The position numbers and the translations under genes are program-made. A stretch of DNA of 37,269 bases, taken from assembly GCA_004377365.1 (NCBI GenBank), contig SOHZ01000456.1, positions 1 to 37,269 of the forward strand. The letters run 5' to 3'. Within the stretch, counting starts at the first letter, position 1, and each line of letters starts with the position of its first letter. The notes under the pieces are model-generated. The model did not search any database. It saw nothing but the letters and a program-made list of their open reading frames with translations, and had not been told where the DNA came from. Positions 7,029 to 14,907 of this stretch are shown piece by piece. The stretch is from Anaerolineales bacterium (GTDB lineage: Bacteria > Chloroflexota > Anaerolineae > E26-bin7).

Positions 7029-8192
7029 TCACAGCTTGGCTATGGCCTCTTTCATCCACCCCAGAGCCTTCTTGATGTTCTCTACCGAGTTGGCGTAGGA
7101 CAGCCGGATAAAGCCCTCCCCGTATTTCCCAAATGAGGTGCCGGAGAGGCTGGCCACACCCGCTTCGTCCAACAGATACTCCTCTAGGAATTTGGAGCCC
7201 TTGCCCGTTCCCTCAATGTTGGGGAAAACGTAGAAAGCCCCCTTCGGGAGCAGGCACTTGAAGCCAGGGATTTCGTTCAGGCCCTCGACGATGACATCAC
7301 GCCTTTCGCGGAAGGCCTCGACCATCTTGTTTGCTTCATCCTGGGGCCCCGTCAGAGCCTCGATGCCGGCATATTGGGTGAAGGCAGCAGTGCAAGAGTT
7401 GGAATTGGTCATCAGGCGGGTGACTTGGGCGGCCAATTCCTGAGGCATGACGCCATATCCCAGCCGCCAGCCGGTCATGGCGTAAGTCTTGGAGTGGCCA
7501 TCGAGGATGATGGTCTGCTCTGGCATGCCAGGGATGCTGGTGATGCTGACGAACTCGCCTTCGTACAGGATGCGGCGGTAGACCTCGTCAGAGAGGACCA
7601 TGATGTCGTTCTCTATGGCGGCCTCAGCCACGGCCTTTAGTTCGTCCCAACCCAACACACCCCCAGTGGGGTTCTGCGGCGAGTTGATGATGATCAGTTT
7701 GGTCTTGGGGCTGACCAGCTTCTTGAACTCGTCAATGTCGAAGCGGAACTCTTTTTCCATCCGCAGTGGGAGCGGCACCGCTTTGGCTCCTGTGAAGTTG
7801 ATCATGGATTCATAGATGGGGAAGCCGGGGTTGGGGTAGATGACTTCATCTCCCTTTTCGCACAGGGCCAGGATGGTGAAAAACATGATGGGCTTGGCGC
7901 CTGGCGTCACCACAACCTGGTCGGGGTTCACGTCTATATCGCGCGTTGACGATACCTCTCTGGCGATGGCCTCTTTGAAAGGCGGGATGCCCGCTGAAGG
8001 GGTGTAATGAGTCTGGCCTTCGTTGAGAGCGCTGATGGCTACGTCAACGATGTTGCGTGGCGTGTCAAAGTCGGGTTCTCCGATCTCCAGGTGGACGATC
8101 TCCCGTCCCTGAGCCTCCAGAGCTTTGGCCTTGGCCAGTACCTCGAAGGCCGTCTCAGTGCCCAGCCTGCTCATTCTGGTTGCGAGTTTCAT
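7029..8192 (-). CDS. Class I/II PLP-dependent aminotransferase (aspartate aminotransferase-like)
   Basis: The 387-residue enzyme has fold-type I signatures: EIGEPDFDTPRNI near the N-terminus, INSPQNPTGGVL in the middle, LSDEVYRRILY with the Asp and Tyr that hold the PLP ring, and the Schiff-base lysine in DGHSKTYAMTGWRLGY, followed by a C-terminal FIRLSYANS with the substrate carboxylate-binding Arg. This is the pattern of the aspartate/aromatic aminotransferase 1-gamma group. The amino donor or acceptor cannot be fixed from sequence. AAAGGAGG lies at a good distance before the ATG, and a near-consensus promoter lies about 110 bases upstream. It is a single-gene unit convergent with the sugar kinase gene and divergent from the O-antigen ligase gene. 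Confidence 0.9.
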   Translation of the reverse strand: MKLATRMSRLGTETAFEVLAKAKALEAQGREIVHLEIGEPDFDTPRNIVDVAISALNEGQTHYTPSAGIPPFKEAIAREVSSTRDIDVNPDQVVVTPGAKPIMFFTILALCEKGDEVIYPNPGFPIYESMINFTGAKAVPLPLRMEKEFRFDIDEFKKLVSPKTKLIIINSPQNPTGGVLGWDELKAVAEAAIENDIMVLSDEVYRRILYEGEFVSITSIPGMPEQTIILDGHSKTYAMTGWRLGYGVMPQELAAQVTRLMTNSNSCTAAFTQYAGIEALTGPQDEANKMVEAFRERRDVIVEGLNEIPGFKCLLPKGAFYVFPNIEGTGKGSKFLEEYLLDEAGVASLSGTSFGKYGEGFIRLSYANSVENIKKALGWMKEAIAKL

Positions 8193-8298
8193 GATTAAAT
8201 TCCTCCTTTGGAATTAATGAAATGCGCTTTCACCATTGTGGCGGTACAGGTAGCGGCGCTGCTAATTTGTCATAGGGCTGGATTTCTGCCCTTTTCTT

Positions 8299-8327
8299 AT
8301 TGTACCACGTTCTTTTAAATTAGGCAA
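8299..8327 (-). promoter_or_regulatory. Sigma-70 promoter for the aminotransferase gene
   Basis: On the minus strand TTGCCT (8327-8322) and TACAAT (8304-8299) are 17 bases apart, giving a leader of about 100 bases before the ATG at 8192. The 300 bases between 8199 and 8497 hold this promoter and the one for the divergent gene; nothing else is evident. Confidence 0.6.
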
Positions 8328-8425
8328 CAGGCTCTGGATCATTTGGTCTCGATACGTCGCTTTGCTCCTACTCGACCGACGCTTTTGAGAAAACTGAATG
8401 GCCCTGGATGGTGGATGGTAGTGGC

Positions 8426-8454
8426 TTGACAAGAGAAGCGTTTCAGTCTATTAT
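8426..8454 (+). promoter_or_regulatory. Sigma-70 promoter for the O-antigen ligase-like gene
   Basis: TTGACA at 8426-8431 and TATTAT at 8449-8454 with an exact 17-base spacer. Transcription would begin near 8461, which places the start codon at 8498 rather than at an in-frame ATG at 8408. Confidence 0.68.
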
Positions 8455-8497
8455 TGGAGTGCCGACGCGGCACTGTTGCGTCACAAGAAGGAGGAAG

Positions 8498-9973
8498 ATG
8501 ACGGACTTTCAGCAAAGGGTGGAGTTGCGCAATCTGATATGGCCGGCCGTGATTCTGGCTGCTGGGCTAGTCATCGCCCTCCTACCTCTGACCTTGGCAG
8601 CGGTCATCGTCCTGGGCTCCATAGCTTTCATGGTGGTCCTGGTCCGGCCCGAGTACGGCTTGTATCTACTGATCTTTGCTGTGCCCTGGGGCTCGATCAG
8701 GGAAATCCGCCTGGGGGCCATAACCGTTGGAGTCACCGAAGCCTTGGTAGGGGTGGTGTTGGCCGCCTGGCTGGCTAAGATGGTCGCCACGCGGGAGATC
8801 AAAACCGTCCATCCACCATTGCTGTTGCCCTTGCTAACCTTCCTGGGAGCCATCCTTCTGTCCCTGACGGTGACCCTCTCCTTGCAATATAGCTTGAAGG
8901 AGGTTCTCAAGTGGCTGGAGGTGCTGGGCATCTACCTTTTTGTGGTCAACGTTATCAGCAAGCGGGAGGCGAAAGGGATGGTTCTCCTGATCTTGCTGGC
9001 TGGCATCTCCCAGGCCCTGCTAGGCGTCTACCAGTTCTTTGGCCGGGTGGGCCCTGAGGGGTTTCTCCTTTTCGACCGTTTCATGCGTGCCTATGGCACC
9101 TTCGAGCAGCCTAATCCCTATGGAGGATATCTGGGACTGGTGTTGCCTTTAGCTTACAGTTTGTCTTTATGGGCCAAAGGGCATGAAAAGAGGGATGGGG
9201 GACAAGGGATAAGGGACAGGGGGTCTACTCCCTACTCCTTACCCCTTGCCCCTTATCTCCTCGTCTCTCTGGCCATGGCTGGTCTTATTCTCATGCTGGC
9301 TGCCATGCTGATGACTTGGTCGCGGGGGGCCTGGCTGGGCTTTATCGCTGCCTTTATCGTAATGAATGTGGTACGCAGCCGCCGGGCGGCAACTTTGTTC
9401 GCCCTGGCTCTTATCTTGCTGAGCTTTGTTATCGTGATGGGAGGACTGCGACTTTTGCCGGAGCCAATCACCCAGCGTTTCCTCGACTTTTTGCCCTTTC
9501 TAAGCGATGTGGACATCAGCCGGGTGGAGGTCACTCCGGCCAACTTTGCCGTCATCGAGCGGCTGGCCCATTGGCAGGCCGGCTGGGATATGTTCAGCGA
9601 GCATCCCTGGTTGGGGGTGGGCATCGGCAACTATGAGCCTGTCTATCCGGCCTATGCCTTGCCCTACTGGGATGAGCCCCTGGGCCATGCTCACAATTAT
9701 TATCTCAACATCGCTGCTGAGGCTGGCCTGGTCGGTCTGAGCGCCTATCTAATCCTGTGGGCTGCCGTCTTCTGGCAGGCCTGGCGAGCAGTGCGCCGTA
9801 CTTCCGGTTACTGGCAAGGGGTGACCGTCGGCATCCTGGGCATTCTGACCCACTTGGCCGTGCACAACTTTTTCGACAATCTTTACGTCCACAGCATGTA
9901 CGTTCACATCGCCATCTTGTTGGGATTGCTGCATGTTGTCAGTCAGCAGGGAGTTTCCTGCCATTCTTCATAG
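8498..9973 (+). CDS. O-antigen ligase/polymerase (Wzy/WaaL)-family membrane protein
   Basis: The 491-residue product is highly hydrophobic with about ten to twelve membrane segments, beginning at LIWPAVILAAGLVIALLPL. The long periplasmic loop before the last segments holds HWQAGWDMFSEHPWLGVGIGNYEPVYPAYA and GHAHNYYLNIAAEAGLVGL, the conserved Wzy_C region of enzymes that ligate or polymerise polysaccharide chains from a lipid carrier. AAGGAGG lies just before the ATG at 8498, and the promoter at 8426 supports this start. About 24 residues near residue 230 (KRDGGQGIRDRGSTPYSLPLAPY) are encoded by an imperfect inverted repeat and look like an insertion in a loop between membrane segments. Neighbouring GtrA and GT4 genes fit a surface polysaccharide role. 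The exact reaction is open. Confidence 0.82.
   Translation: MTDFQQRVELRNLIWPAVILAAGLVIALLPLTLAAVIVLGSIAFMVVLVRPEYGLYLLIFAVPWGSIREIRLGAITVGVTEALVGVVLAAWLAKMVATREIKTVHPPLLLPLLTFLGAILLSLTVTLSLQYSLKEVLKWLEVLGIYLFVVNVISKREAKGMVLLILLAGISQALLGVYQFFGRVGPEGFLLFDRFMRAYGTFEQPNPYGGYLGLVLPLAYSLSLWAKGHEKRDGGQGIRDRGSTPYSLPLAPYLLVSLAMAGLILMLAAMLMTWSRGAWLGFIAAFIVMNVVRSRRAATLFALALILLSFVIVMGGLRLLPEPITQRFLDFLPFLSDVDISRVEVTPANFAVIERLAHWQAGWDMFSEHPWLGVGIGNYEPVYPAYALPYWDEPLGHAHNYYLNIAAEAGLVGLSAYLILWAAVFWQAWRAVRRTSGYWQGVTVGILGILTHLAVHNFFDNLYVHSMYVHIAILLGLLHVVSQQGVSCHSS
9190..9262. repeat. In-frame G-rich/C-rich imperfect inverted repeat inside the O-antigen ligase-like gene
   Basis: The left arm is built of AAGGGATAAGGGACAGGGG-type purine runs and the right arm (CTCCTTACCCCTTGCCCCTT) is roughly its reverse complement. 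Such GGGGATAAGGGGCAAGGGG-type repeats are usually intergenic; here the repeat is translated in frame. Confidence 0.6.
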
Positions 9974-9995
9974 CTGAGGCCAAAGGAGGACGCAT

Positions 9996-10799
9996 ATGGC
10001 GACGCTCAAGAAGTACTACCCACAATCTGAGGCCGAACTTCATATGATCATCCAGGCCGAACTGGACGCAATTGAGGGGGGACTTGAATTGCTCCAACAC
10101 GAGTATCCTTCCGGCAAGGGAATCCTCGACTTCTTGTGCGCCGACAGCGACCATAGGCTGGTTATTATCGAGGTGAAACTTCATGAGGATGAGAACATCC
10201 TCTTTCAAGCTCTCCGCTACTACGGCGACATTGATAAGAACCGATATGTAGTTGCCAGGCTTTTCGCCGACAAAGATGTAAACCCAGAAGATCCTCCTCG
10301 CATCATCCTCATAGCGGAAAGGTTTTCAGAGGATATAAGGAGATTGAGCACGCTCGTTCGACCCGATATCGAACTACTTGAGTACTCCGTTGTGACTTTG
10401 CCTACTGGCGAGAAGGGCATCCTCTATCACCCGGTATCGCCTGTCCCACCACCTCCTCCAGGGCCAAAGCCCATAGAATGGCTCCTCAACTACCTAAAGG
10501 AAGAGAGTCTAAAGCCACTTCTGCAGGAGATAAGGCAGGCCGTCAAAGGGATAGGAAAAGGCATTGAGGAATATGCCACTCCAAACTACATTGCGTATAA
10601 GCACACCAGCGGGAGACAGTTCGCATATATCTGGCCCCGCCGAAGGTATTTCGATTTTGGTGCGAACATTGTTGATGAAGACAGGCGGCTTTTGGATTAC
10701 GAGGGCATCCGCATCGAGACGGGCGACGAAGATTACTCTGAGGTCCTTGCGAAGGTCAAGACCTCGTTCGTCAATTTGGGTGGCAAGCTGGAAGGCTAA
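9996..10799 (+). CDS. PD-(D/E)XK nuclease-like protein (NucS/DUF91-like N-domain, DUF5655-like C-domain)
   Basis: The 267-residue protein has an N-terminal nuclease-like core: ELDAIEGGLELLQHEYPSGKGILDFLCADSDHRLVIIEVKL (about residues 23-63), with the Asp of ILDFL and the E-V-K of IEVKL matching a PD-(D/E)XK site, followed by the QALRYYGDI helix. A Pro-rich linker (VPPPPPGPKP, about residues 150-160) leads to a C-terminal domain (NYIAYKHTSGRQFAYIWPRRRYFDFG, then VKTSFVNLGG) that resembles DUF5655. The architecture is like DUF91/endonuclease NucS homologues. A role in DNA repair or defence is inference. AAAGGAGG lies nine bases before the ATG. It follows the ligase gene by 22 bases. Confidence 0.7.
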   Translation: MATLKKYYPQSEAELHMIIQAELDAIEGGLELLQHEYPSGKGILDFLCADSDHRLVIIEVKLHEDENILFQALRYYGDIDKNRYVVARLFADKDVNPEDPPRIILIAERFSEDIRRLSTLVRPDIELLEYSVVTLPTGEKGILYHPVSPVPPPPPGPKPIEWLLNYLKEESLKPLLQEIRQAVKGIGKGIEEYATPNYIAYKHTSGRQFAYIWPRRRYFDFGANIVDEDRRLLDYEGIRIETGDEDYSEVLAKVKTSFVNLGGKLEG

Positions 10800-10941
10800 C
10801 CAGCCAACAGGCATTCCCGAAATTTGGCGGGGAGTAGTGAGAGAAGAACGATAGAGAAACGACCGTGCGCTCCCCAGACCACGCAGTCAATCCATCGGGC
10901 GCACGTCTCCAGTCTTGACGTCATCATCGCCGGAGGTAACT

Positions 10942-11043
10942 ATGGTTGAGCAAAAGACGAAGGTGCAGCTTTTCTTCTTTCTGTTCTGCTCAACCGCTTA
11001 TCTGCCCCAGCTTACCCACCTGCTGGAGACGATAAAACCATAG
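10942..11043 (+). CDS. Possible 33-residue small protein
   Basis: A 34-codon frame with a good ribosome site (GGAGG at 10932-10936) begins at the ATG at 10942 and ends at TAG 11043. It encodes a basic start (MVEQKTK), a hydrophobic patch (VQLFFFLFCSTAYL) and a short polar tail, as in tiny membrane proteins. No homologue is recognised. The GtrA gene begins 36 bases later. The 280 bases between 10800 and 11079 hold otherwise only a weak GTGCGC/GCGCAC hairpin at 10865-10904. It could be chance. Confidence 0.3.
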   Translation: MVEQKTKVQLFFFLFCSTAYLPQLTHLLETIKP

Positions 11044-11079
11044 CACGACCTTCACCCCAGCTCGAAAGGAGCCAATCTT

Positions 11080-11520
11080 TTGGTCACATTTGTCGAATTC
11101 ATCCGCTCAAACCACAAAGAACTCGTCCGTTTTGTCAAATTCGCCATCGTGGGCACCATCGGTGCAGTGGTGGATTTCAGCATCCTGAACCTGATGCACA
11201 AAGTTTTCTACTGGAGCCTGCTGGCTTCTAACAGCCTGTCCTTTACCTGTGCGGTGCTCAGCAACTTTACCTGGAACCGGCTGTGGACCTTCCCCGAGTC
11301 GCGGGAGCGGCCCATCCGCACCCAACTCCCCCAGTTCGCTTTGGTCAACGTCATCGGGCTGGGCATCAACAACCTGGTGCTGGTCAACCTGGCCGCGCTC
11401 TTCAGCCACTTCATTCCAGATCCCTTTGACTATAATCTGGCCAAGGCTATCGCCATTATCATCGTCCTCTTCTGGAACTTTGGCATCAACCGGATATGGA
11501 CGTATAGGGGGATTGAGTAG
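11080..11520 (+). CDS. GtrA-family membrane protein
   Basis: The 146-residue product has four membrane segments with the GtrA signatures: RFVKFAIVGTIGAVVDFSILNLM at the start, SFTCAVLSNFTWNRLWTF in the middle and IIIVLFWNFGINRIWTYRG at the end. GtrA proteins are thought to flip lipid-linked sugars (undecaprenyl-phosphate glucose and similar) for surface glycan decoration. The start is a TTG with GAAAGGA about ten bases upstream. The GT4 glycosyltransferase gene follows after 18 bases, so the two probably form one unit for glycan assembly. Confidence 0.87.
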   Translation: MVTFVEFIRSNHKELVRFVKFAIVGTIGAVVDFSILNLMHKVFYWSLLASNSLSFTCAVLSNFTWNRLWTFPESRERPIRTQLPQFALVNVIGLGINNLVLVNLAALFSHFIPDPFDYNLAKAIAIIIVLFWNFGINRIWTYRGIE

Positions 11521-11538
11521 GGGAAGGGGGGAGGAGAG

Positions 11539-13032
11539 ATGAGTTTGCGCATTGGCATTGACTACACGGCCGCGGTGCGCCAGAGGGCGGGCATCGGGCG
11601 CTACACGCGGGGCCTGGTGCAAGCCCTGGCCCGGTTGGACCGCGAGAACCAGTATGTCCTGTTCATGGCCCACGACAGCGCGCCCTACCAACGTTACTGG
11701 CTCTCAGGCAATGAGAAGGTCCTGTTGATTGGGGAACACACTGGCAACGTCGCCCTATTTGAAGGACTTCTCACCCGGAAAGGGGTGACGGTCATTGTAG
11801 CCCCCCTCAAGCAGGCACTGGCTGTCCTGCGCCAGCAGATGCCCCACCAGGCGTGGCTCTTCTCCTGGACGGCGGATCTGGAACGCACGCCCTCTGGGGC
11901 TGCCCTGGTGGCTGAGGCCCGGTCGCTGGCCATCCCACTGCACCGAATACCCAGGGCCGACACTTCCCTGGCAGGCCTGCTCAGAAGCCAGGGCTCTCGC
12001 CTAGAGCGACCGCCTTCAGACATGGATGCGGCTCCGACCCTGCCGGTCAAGGCTCCCAACTTTCAGGACCGGCGAGCACCTCTCTCAGAGCGGGCCCTGA
12101 CTATCCTCTGGCACCGCCTGAGCCTGCCTATACCCGTGGAATGGTTCACTGGACCAGTAGACATCTTCCACTCGACCGACTTTGTCCTGCCGCCGGTACG
12201 CCAGGCCAGGACCATCCTGACGGTGCACGATCTGACCTTCATGCGCTTGCCTGAATGCGCCGAGGCGGGCCTGCGAGCCTACCTGAACAAAGTGGTCTCC
12301 CCCTCCATCGAAAGGGCCGACCTGCTGCTGGCTGACTCCCAGAGTACCAAAAACGATCTAATCGAACTGCTGGGCGTTTCCCCAGACAAGATCGAAGTGG
12401 TGTACGCTGGGGTGGAGAGGAGGTTCCGCCCCATGAAGGGCGAGATGGCCTTGCGGAGAGCCAAGAAGCGTTACAGGCTAGACTCCCCTTTCATCCTGAG
12501 TCTGGGCACCCTGGAACCGCGCAAGAATTTCACAGGACTGATAGAGGCTTATGCGCTGATGGGAGACAAGGAGCTAAAGTTGGTCATCGCCGGGGGCAAG
12601 GGCTGGCTCTACGATGAGATTTTCGCCAGGGTGGAGGAATTGGGCCTGGAAGACAAGATCAGCTTCCCCGGCTTTATAGCCGATGAGGATTTGCCCGCTC
12701 TCTACAACTTGGCCGAGCTCTTTGTCTTCCCTTCCCTCTACGAAGGCTTCGGCTTGCCCCCTCTGGAGGCCATGGCCTGCGGCACGCCGGTGGTCACCTC
12801 TGACAGGCCGTCGCTGCCAGAGGTCGTGGGGGGGGCGGGCCTTATGGTGGAAGCCACGGACAGCCAGGAACTGGCCAAGGCGATGGAGCGGGTGCTGACG
12901 GACGAGAATCTGCGCCGGGAGATGAGGGAGAAAGGGTTGAAACAAGCAGCAAAGTTCACCTGGGAAGCGGCGGCAGAAAAGTTGCTAGATGTGTACAGGA
13001 TGCTGGGTAGTTCAGGAGGGAAGAGAAAATGA
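11539..13032 (+). CDS. GT4-family glycosyltransferase with an inserted ~120-residue domain
   Basis: The C-terminal half is a textbook GT-B/GT4 domain: SPFILSLGTLEPRKNFTGLIEAY, GFIADEDLPALYNLAELFVFPSLYEGFGLPPLEAMACGTPVV with the E-x7-E nucleotide-sugar motif. The N-terminus (GIDYTAAVRQRAGIGRYTRGLVQAL) and the stretch ERALTILWHRLSLPIPVEW, then HSTDFVLPP and TVHDLTFMRLPEC are also typical. Between residues ~52 and ~172 lies extra sequence starting NEKVLLIGEHTGNVALFEGLL that does not belong to GT4. Without it the protein would have the usual ~375 residues. The insert has an alternating strand/helix pattern like a receiver (CheY) or Rossmann-type fold. GAGGAG precedes the ATG. It overlaps the next gene by four bases. 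Sugar donor and acceptor unknown. Confidence 0.88.
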   Translation: MSLRIGIDYTAAVRQRAGIGRYTRGLVQALARLDRENQYVLFMAHDSAPYQRYWLSGNEKVLLIGEHTGNVALFEGLLTRKGVTVIVAPLKQALAVLRQQMPHQAWLFSWTADLERTPSGAALVAEARSLAIPLHRIPRADTSLAGLLRSQGSRLERPPSDMDAAPTLPVKAPNFQDRRAPLSERALTILWHRLSLPIPVEWFTGPVDIFHSTDFVLPPVRQARTILTVHDLTFMRLPECAEAGLRAYLNKVVSPSIERADLLLADSQSTKNDLIELLGVSPDKIEVVYAGVERRFRPMKGEMALRRAKKRYRLDSPFILSLGTLEPRKNFTGLIEAYALMGDKELKLVIAGGKGWLYDEIFARVEELGLEDKISFPGFIADEDLPALYNLAELFVFPSLYEGFGLPPLEAMACGTPVVTSDRPSLPEVVGGAGLMVEATDSQELAKAMERVLTDENLRREMREKGLKQAAKFTWEAAAEKLLDVYRMLGSSGGKRK

Positions 13033-13589
13033 CAGAGACAGTGACTGCTGAGACTCTTCTGTTGACTTATGAGGACTATCGCCAGTTGCCTGATGACGGC
13101 AAGCGCTACGAACTCATTGAAGGGGAGATGCACATGATTGCTGCACCGACAACAGAACACCAACGGATCTCATTCAATTTGACTGTAGCCATCGGTACTC
13201 ACGTCCGGGAACAATCACTGGGCTCGCTGTTCGTCGCGCCGGCGGACGTCGTGCTCTCACGATGGGACGTCGTACAGCCTGACATCCTGTTTGTGAGCAA
13301 GGATCGTGAGATGGTCATCACCGACACGCACGTTGATGGCCCTCCTGACCTGGTAATCGAAATCCTCTCTCCCTCTACTGTGTCTCTTGACCAATTGGTG
13401 AAGCGACAACTCTATGCCCGTCATGGCGTGTGCGAGTTCTGGCTGGTCAGCCCAGAGGCTGGCACGATAGAAGTGCTGGAGTTACACGAGGGAGCCTACC
13501 GTCGCCGCGCTCTGGTAGGCCGGGGCGATACGATTACCTCCAGGATACTGGAGGGACTGGAACTCGCCATAGATGAAATCTTTGCCTGA
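13029..13589 (+). CDS. Uma2-family (DUF820) putative endonuclease
   Basis: The 186-residue protein has the Uma2 pattern: LTYEDYRQLPDDGKRYELIEGEMHMI at the start, TEHQRISFNLTVAIGTHV, VQPDILFVSKDR, then DLVIEILSPSTVSLDQLVKRQLYARHGVCEFWLV. The Glu/Asp residues of ELIEGE, QPDI and VIEIL form the PD-(D/E)XK-like site of the family. Such genes are common in Chloroflexota and cyanobacteria, often in many copies; their role is unknown. The start overlaps the glycosyltransferase stop by four bases (ATGA). A fragment of a restriction-type methylase follows. Confidence 0.88.
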   Translation: MTETVTAETLLLTYEDYRQLPDDGKRYELIEGEMHMIAAPTTEHQRISFNLTVAIGTHVREQSLGSLFVAPADVVLSRWDVVQPDILFVSKDREMVITDTHVDGPPDLVIEILSPSTVSLDQLVKRQLYARHGVCEFWLVSPEAGTIEVLELHEGAYRRRALVGRGDTITSRILEGLELAIDEIFA

Positions 13590-13592
13590 GAC

Positions 13593-13751
13593 ATGCACCG
13601 CTTCCGCGCCCAATGCCCATCCGAGGCCCTGCATCTCTCTGAATTGGAGCACACACTGCGAGAGACCGAAGCCGAGATTGACCGCCGCGTCTACGACCTG
13701 TACGGCCTGAGTGAGGAGGAGCGACAGGTAGTGGAGAAGGGTGTAACATAA
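13593..13751 (+). pseudogene. C-terminal remnant of a type IIG (Eco57I-like) restriction/methyltransferase gene
   Basis: The 52-codon frame contains LRETEAEIDRRVYDLYGLSE followed by EEERQVVEKG. This helical end is characteristic of large adenine-specific methyltransferases of type IIG systems, where a D-x2-V-Y-x-L-Y-G-L segment closes the target-recognition part. Nothing of the catalytic domain precedes it; upstream is the intact Uma2 gene. It is therefore best read as a leftover of a lost system rather than a small gene. The motif recognition is from memory of the family. Confidence 0.5.
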
Positions 13752-13769
13752 CATCAAGGAGTAATTGAA

Positions 13770-14906
13770 ATGCCCCAACGTTCCCTTCTACTTCATAGGC
13801 TCAAGTCGGTTTCCATGGACGTACTGGCCCGACCGGTGGAGGGTGCCACCGTCACCGCCGACATCAAGCATTACCCCTTTCTGGCCATTGTGGGCCAGGA
13901 AGAAATAAAGATGGCTCTGATCCTGGCCATGCTCAACCCGATGGTGGGGGGCGTGCTGCTAATTGGCCCCCGGGGCACGGGCAAGACCACAGCCGTGCGG
14001 GGTCTGGTCGAACTCATGCCCCTCACGCGCCGCAGTCGCTGCCCTTATGGCTGTGAACCGGAGGCGGCCGAGACCTGGGGCATGGATGCCATCTGCCCCG
14101 ACTGTGCCCAGAAGCTGGCCCGAGGCGAGGACATCATGGGTTTCGACCGTATGCGCCTGATCGAACTGCCCCTCAACGCTCGCCTGGAAGACGTGGTGGG
14201 CGGCATTGACGAACGGATAGCCCTGGAACAAAAGCGCGTGCGCCTGAGTCGAGGTATCCTCTCCTACGCCCATCGCAACGTTCTCTACATTGATGAAGTC
14301 AACCTGCTGGCAGATGAGATCGTGGATGCCATCCTGGATGCGGCTGCCTTAGGCTACTACAATGTACGGCGTGGCCCCTTGGCGGGCACCTACCAGGCCC
14401 GCTTTACTCTCATCGGCTCCATGAACCCGGAGGAGGGCAGCCTGCGCCCCCAGATCATGGACCGCTTTGGCTTGCGAGTGGTAGTCTCCGGCCTGGCCGA
14501 AGCGGAGGAGCGGCTGGAGGTCTACCATCGCGTCAGAACTTTCGCTGACAACCCTCACGAGTTCCTGGCTCTCTACAGCCCTGAGACAGTGGTCTTTACC
14601 GAGGAACTCGTTCAGGCCAGAGAACTGCTGCCTAAAGTGACCGTCACCCCCGAGGCCAAGCAAATGACCCTGGACCTGGTTAACACCCTGCAAATTGCCT
14701 CCAGTCGGGCTGAGATTGTGACCCTCGAGGCTGCCCGCGCCCACGCCGCCGCCGACGGACGCACCGAGGCCACCGTTGAAGACGTTTCGGCCGTAGCCCC
14801 CATGGCCCTGCGCCAGCGCCGCAGCCAATTCATGGTAGACTATTTCGAGGAGAGTGAAGAAGAAAAGGAAGAGATCAAAGCAATCCTGAATAAAGCAAAG
14901 AGATAA
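13770..14906 (+). CDS. Magnesium-chelatase subunit I (BchI/ChlI)-like AAA+ ATPase
   Basis: The 378-residue protein carries Walker A GPRGTGKT (residues 66-73), a Walker B region NVLYIDEVNLL, the sensor stretch LIGSMNPEEGSLRPQIMDRFGL with the arginine finger, and a C-terminal lid with EDVSAVAPMALRQRR. These match BchI/ChlI, the ring ATPase of magnesium chelatase. Two cysteine pairs (Cys91/95 and Cys109/112) in the insert after Walker A may bind a metal. No BchD or BchH gene is in the window, so chlorophyll synthesis is not shown. In organisms without chlorophyll such proteins can serve cobalt or nickel insertion or act as MoxR-like chaperones; the heme operon 4 kb away does not need it. AAGGAG precedes the ATG. 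Confidence 0.87.
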   Translation: MPQRSLLLHRLKSVSMDVLARPVEGATVTADIKHYPFLAIVGQEEIKMALILAMLNPMVGGVLLIGPRGTGKTTAVRGLVELMPLTRRSRCPYGCEPEAAETWGMDAICPDCAQKLARGEDIMGFDRMRLIELPLNARLEDVVGGIDERIALEQKRVRLSRGILSYAHRNVLYIDEVNLLADEIVDAILDAAALGYYNVRRGPLAGTYQARFTLIGSMNPEEGSLRPQIMDRFGLRVVVSGLAEAEERLEVYHRVRTFADNPHEFLALYSPETVVFTEELVQARELLPKVTVTPEAKQMTLDLVNTLQIASSRAEIVTLEAARAHAAADGRTEATVEDVSAVAPMALRQRRSQFMVDYFEESEEEKEEIKAILNKAKR

Positions 14907-14907
14907 G

